Origin: Ursus arctos
Lineage: Eukaryota > Chordata > Mammalia > Carnivora > Ursidae
NCBI RefSeq assembly: GCF_023065955.2
Contig: NW_026622897.1
Span: forward strand, 434,001 to 498,000
Reading direction: 5' to 3'
Length of the DNA stretch: 64,000 bases
In this document: positions 61,318 to 64,000 of the stretch, piece after piece
Layout of the letters: every line of letters starts with the position of its first letter
Numbering within the stretch: position 1 is the stretch's first letter
Position numbers and translations under genes: made by a program
Notes under the pieces: model-generated
What the model saw: only the letters and a program-made list of their open reading frames with translations
Databases searched by the model: none
Told to the model about the DNA's origin: nothing

Positions 61318-62915
61318 GCAATGTAAAGAGAGGTAGTATGAGTTTTCATGTTTATACAGTTGCTCGGTGGCAGACTTCTTTCAAGTTAGCAGGTCTTCAA
61401 AACAATCCTCTTCTGGAAAAACAGAAACAAGGCCATTGCATTATTTATTTTTATGAGACTTTTTGTCTTTAACAAAATGGCAAAATTTCATTCAGGCTGA
61501 AAAGATCAAAATATAATTTTATCCTTTCTCACTTTGAATTTGTAGATAAGACCTAAGTATTTTTATCTGGCTTTTTGGATTTAAGTGTATACAAAACTTA
61601 AAGTAATTATTATGACTGAAATTGATGTTTTTAAAAAGTTGCTTACTTCTTGCTGTTTAATCAGGTGAGGTAATAAAGTGACACACCATCCAAGTTTTGA
61701 TTGAAGTCTGTCTTGGCAGTCTACTCCTAAGGCAAATGTAACATTTATTTATTAGATCAGATAATACAATTAGTGATACTGTTTTGTTGTGTGAGTCTTA
61801 GTAAGTATTTTATATTGCTTGTCTTCCAGGGTTTGTAATGTAATATAGGGTTTTCAGACAGGCTTGTTCAGAAGAGCAGGGAAAAAAGTTTGATCTTGAA
61901 AAGTTTCTACCGTTTTTTTGCCCCCATCTCCTATAACATTTTTCTTCTTTTTAAAATTTGTTTTCTGGTGTCCTGGTATCCATTTCAAAGGGTCAGGTTT
62001 CAACCAGAACAATAAAGGGCCCGAGACTGGAAAGTACACACAGGTCTGGCAAACTCATCTGCATGAGCAAGATCATTTGTTCTCCAGCAGACATCCAAAG
62101 TAAATGATTGAAAGAGCTGCTAGCTGGGAGGGATGTGTCTTGAAGGGAAAAGGAACGGTTTCCCGAGACGCACCAGGTCCTTGCAAGGAAAAAGAAAGCC
62201 TGTACTTTTTTGAACCTCTCCTTGCTGGGTCACATGCTGACCTGGGGAAATTTTTTAAACAGCTTAATAGCCTGCTTGCCTCCTTTCTTTGGTTGATCCT
62301 GTAGCTAAAAGTATATGGTTAAAGAGCAGCGTTTATGCTCTTTTTAGTCTTTTGTGTCTTGTAATAGTTGCTTACAGGTGACATCCGCCCACGTTTTTGT
62401 TATTTTCAGTGATCTTGTTATTTTGACCTGAAATAAATATTCTGTATGTCCATTTTAAAAAAGTTTCCAGTGTTTTTCCTTTGAGAACAAATGTTTCTCT
62501 TAATGATATTGATAAAGATAGGTTAACGAAGGGTCGAGGTGTCTACACCACACCACCCTGAACACCCCAGTTGAATGGGTCTGTGGGGAAGGTAAACCAG
62601 GCCGGGGAAGTATGAGTTGCCATAAACGACATTTTTGTGTACTGCACAGGTAAATGAGCTCATTAGTATATGTCCTGTGAGTCAGAGATGATGGTAAGTG
62701 AACCTTCTTTTGGAGCCAAGGTGCCTGTTGTCCAAGTTCATTTTTATCCTCGTTGTGATGTTTTCAAGTCAGGCTCTGTTTGGGACCAATATTTGTATTT
62801 TTCTTGTGTCTGAAGAGGATTCATGTTGCCATCGAGATGTAGAATGTAGATTTATACTGGCTACTTTATACTCATTTCAATGATGAAAAACTGTATTTTA
62901 CTATATACATCTTTT

Positions 62916-63115
62916 TTTTTTTTTTTTAAGATTTTATTTATTTATTTGACAGAGATAGAGACAGCCAGCGAGAGAGGGAACACAAGCAGGGGGAGTGGGA
63001 GAGGAAGAAGCAGGCTCATAGCCGAGGAGCCTGATGTGGGGCTCGATCCCGTAACGCCGGGATCACGCCCTGAGCCGAAGGCAGACGCTTAACCGCTGTG
63101 CCACCCAGGCACCCC
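62916..63115 (-). mobile_element. Carnivore SINE (long ursid type) in YAP1 intron 2
   Basis: AAGATTTTATTTATTTATTT to CTGTGCCACCCAGGCACCCC. TATATACATCTTTTT lies on both sides as the target duplication. Confidence 0.95.
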
Positions 63116-64000
63116 TATATACATCTTTTTGTTTTTTATTTTCGTTTACATCTTTTTAAATAATCATCGGAACTAACTTTTAAGTTACTAAGTATATAAT
63201 TTGTTGAGGTTTATATTTGGCATGAAGAAATCTGTGAATGGTCCAAACATGTAAGGTGATGTAATTTGATTGAAAACTTAGAAATGTTGACTTTGGAAAC
63301 CAGTTGTTGCCTTGTGACCATAGATGAATGACTTTTTGAAGTCATTTGGCCCATCTTCTAGTTTCAAAGCAGCATAATTACTGAAGGATTATAAGCAGGT
63401 GATCATTGCTATTTTTGAAGCCCTCCATAGCTCAGTGAGATCTGGAGAAAAGACATTTCTTAGCCTGGCAAGTGGTAAGGAAGGGAGCTGCATTTATCAC
63501 CAACGTGTACTTGAGCTCTGGTATGATCGAAGGAGGTGAGGAAAGCTCCGTCTGTATATTACGTGTACTATTTGTGCTAGTGAGTTTATTGTTTTAAAAC
63601 TAATCTTGTCAACATTGTATATCGAGGTTTTGTTTTAAATGAATTCTTCCCTGTATTACTCTGAGAATTGTTGCGTTCTTCAGCTGTCTTACAGTTTTCC
63701 TACAGGAAATGGTTCTTCAAGTAGGTGGTCAACGACTTCCTATTTCTTTATAAGCTGCTGAATAACTTCCTGAATTAGTATTCTATAATATTTCTGGTTA
63801 CAAGGGGTGTTTTTACTTCTCAGATTTTATTTTACTGAATCTGATACCTTGTAACTGTTAATGGTCATAGTTACAAAGAACTTCTTGTATATAATGTACC
63901 ATATAGAATTATAATATGGTCTAAGAAATCTGATTCACTGATCTTAAGAGTTTGTAAATTTGCATTGTTGTAATAATGTTCTAATTTTTAAAGATGATTT

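Overview
This is carnivoran, most likely bear-family (Ursidae), nuclear DNA. The evidence is about 34 copies or fragments of the tRNA-derived carnivore SINE. Many are the long type whose head reads GGGCGCCTGGGTGGCACAGCG and whose tail ends in AAATAAATAAAATCTTT before poly-A, which I associate with bears and pandas rather than dogs or cats. The species call is inference from those SINEs.

Two protein-coding genes are visible, both on the + strand, in an order I know from human 11q22. (1) CFAP300 (C11orf70), a dynein-arm assembly/ciliary protein, is complete: seven coding exons from 20704 to 42998, 267 codons, all phases consistent and all introns GT-AG. (2) YAP1, the Hippo-pathway coactivator, is partial: exon 1 (56725-57057) and exon 2 (60313-60563) are present and the rest lies beyond 64000. 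The two genes act in different processes; nothing here suggests joint function beyond adjacency.

Layout. 1-20.2 kb is intergenic: a 39-bp VNTR split by a SINE (2.5-3.35 kb), L1 fragments (4.2-5.0, 7.1-7.9, 10.4-11.6, 17.4-19.3 kb), a good CTCF-type motif at 7021, an unclassified CpG-rich ORF-bearing block at 14.05-14.52 kb, and a Tigger-like DNA transposon at 19.3 kb. 20.2-22.5 kb is the CFAP300 CpG island: a roughly 49-bp periodic GC-box array ending in an inverted CCAAT box and a near-perfect RFX X-box 30 bp before the ATG, then C-rich and G-rich minisatellites in introns 1 and 2. 22.5-43.5 kb holds the rest of CFAP300, including an ancient MaLR (MLT1-type) retroelement in intron 3. 43.5-56 kb is intergenic and repeat-rich. 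56.06-58.3 kb is the YAP1 CpG island. The remainder is YAP1 introns 1 and 2.

I found no CRISPR array, bacterial-type gene, functional tRNA/rRNA gene or intact viral gene. The most unusual signals are the promoter-linked minisatellites (20.2-22.2 kb), a tandem GTNNGT splice donor at CFAP300 exon 2, the inverted MLT1 LTR heads at 31.9-32.0 kb, and high CpG density in old repeats and anonymous sequence.
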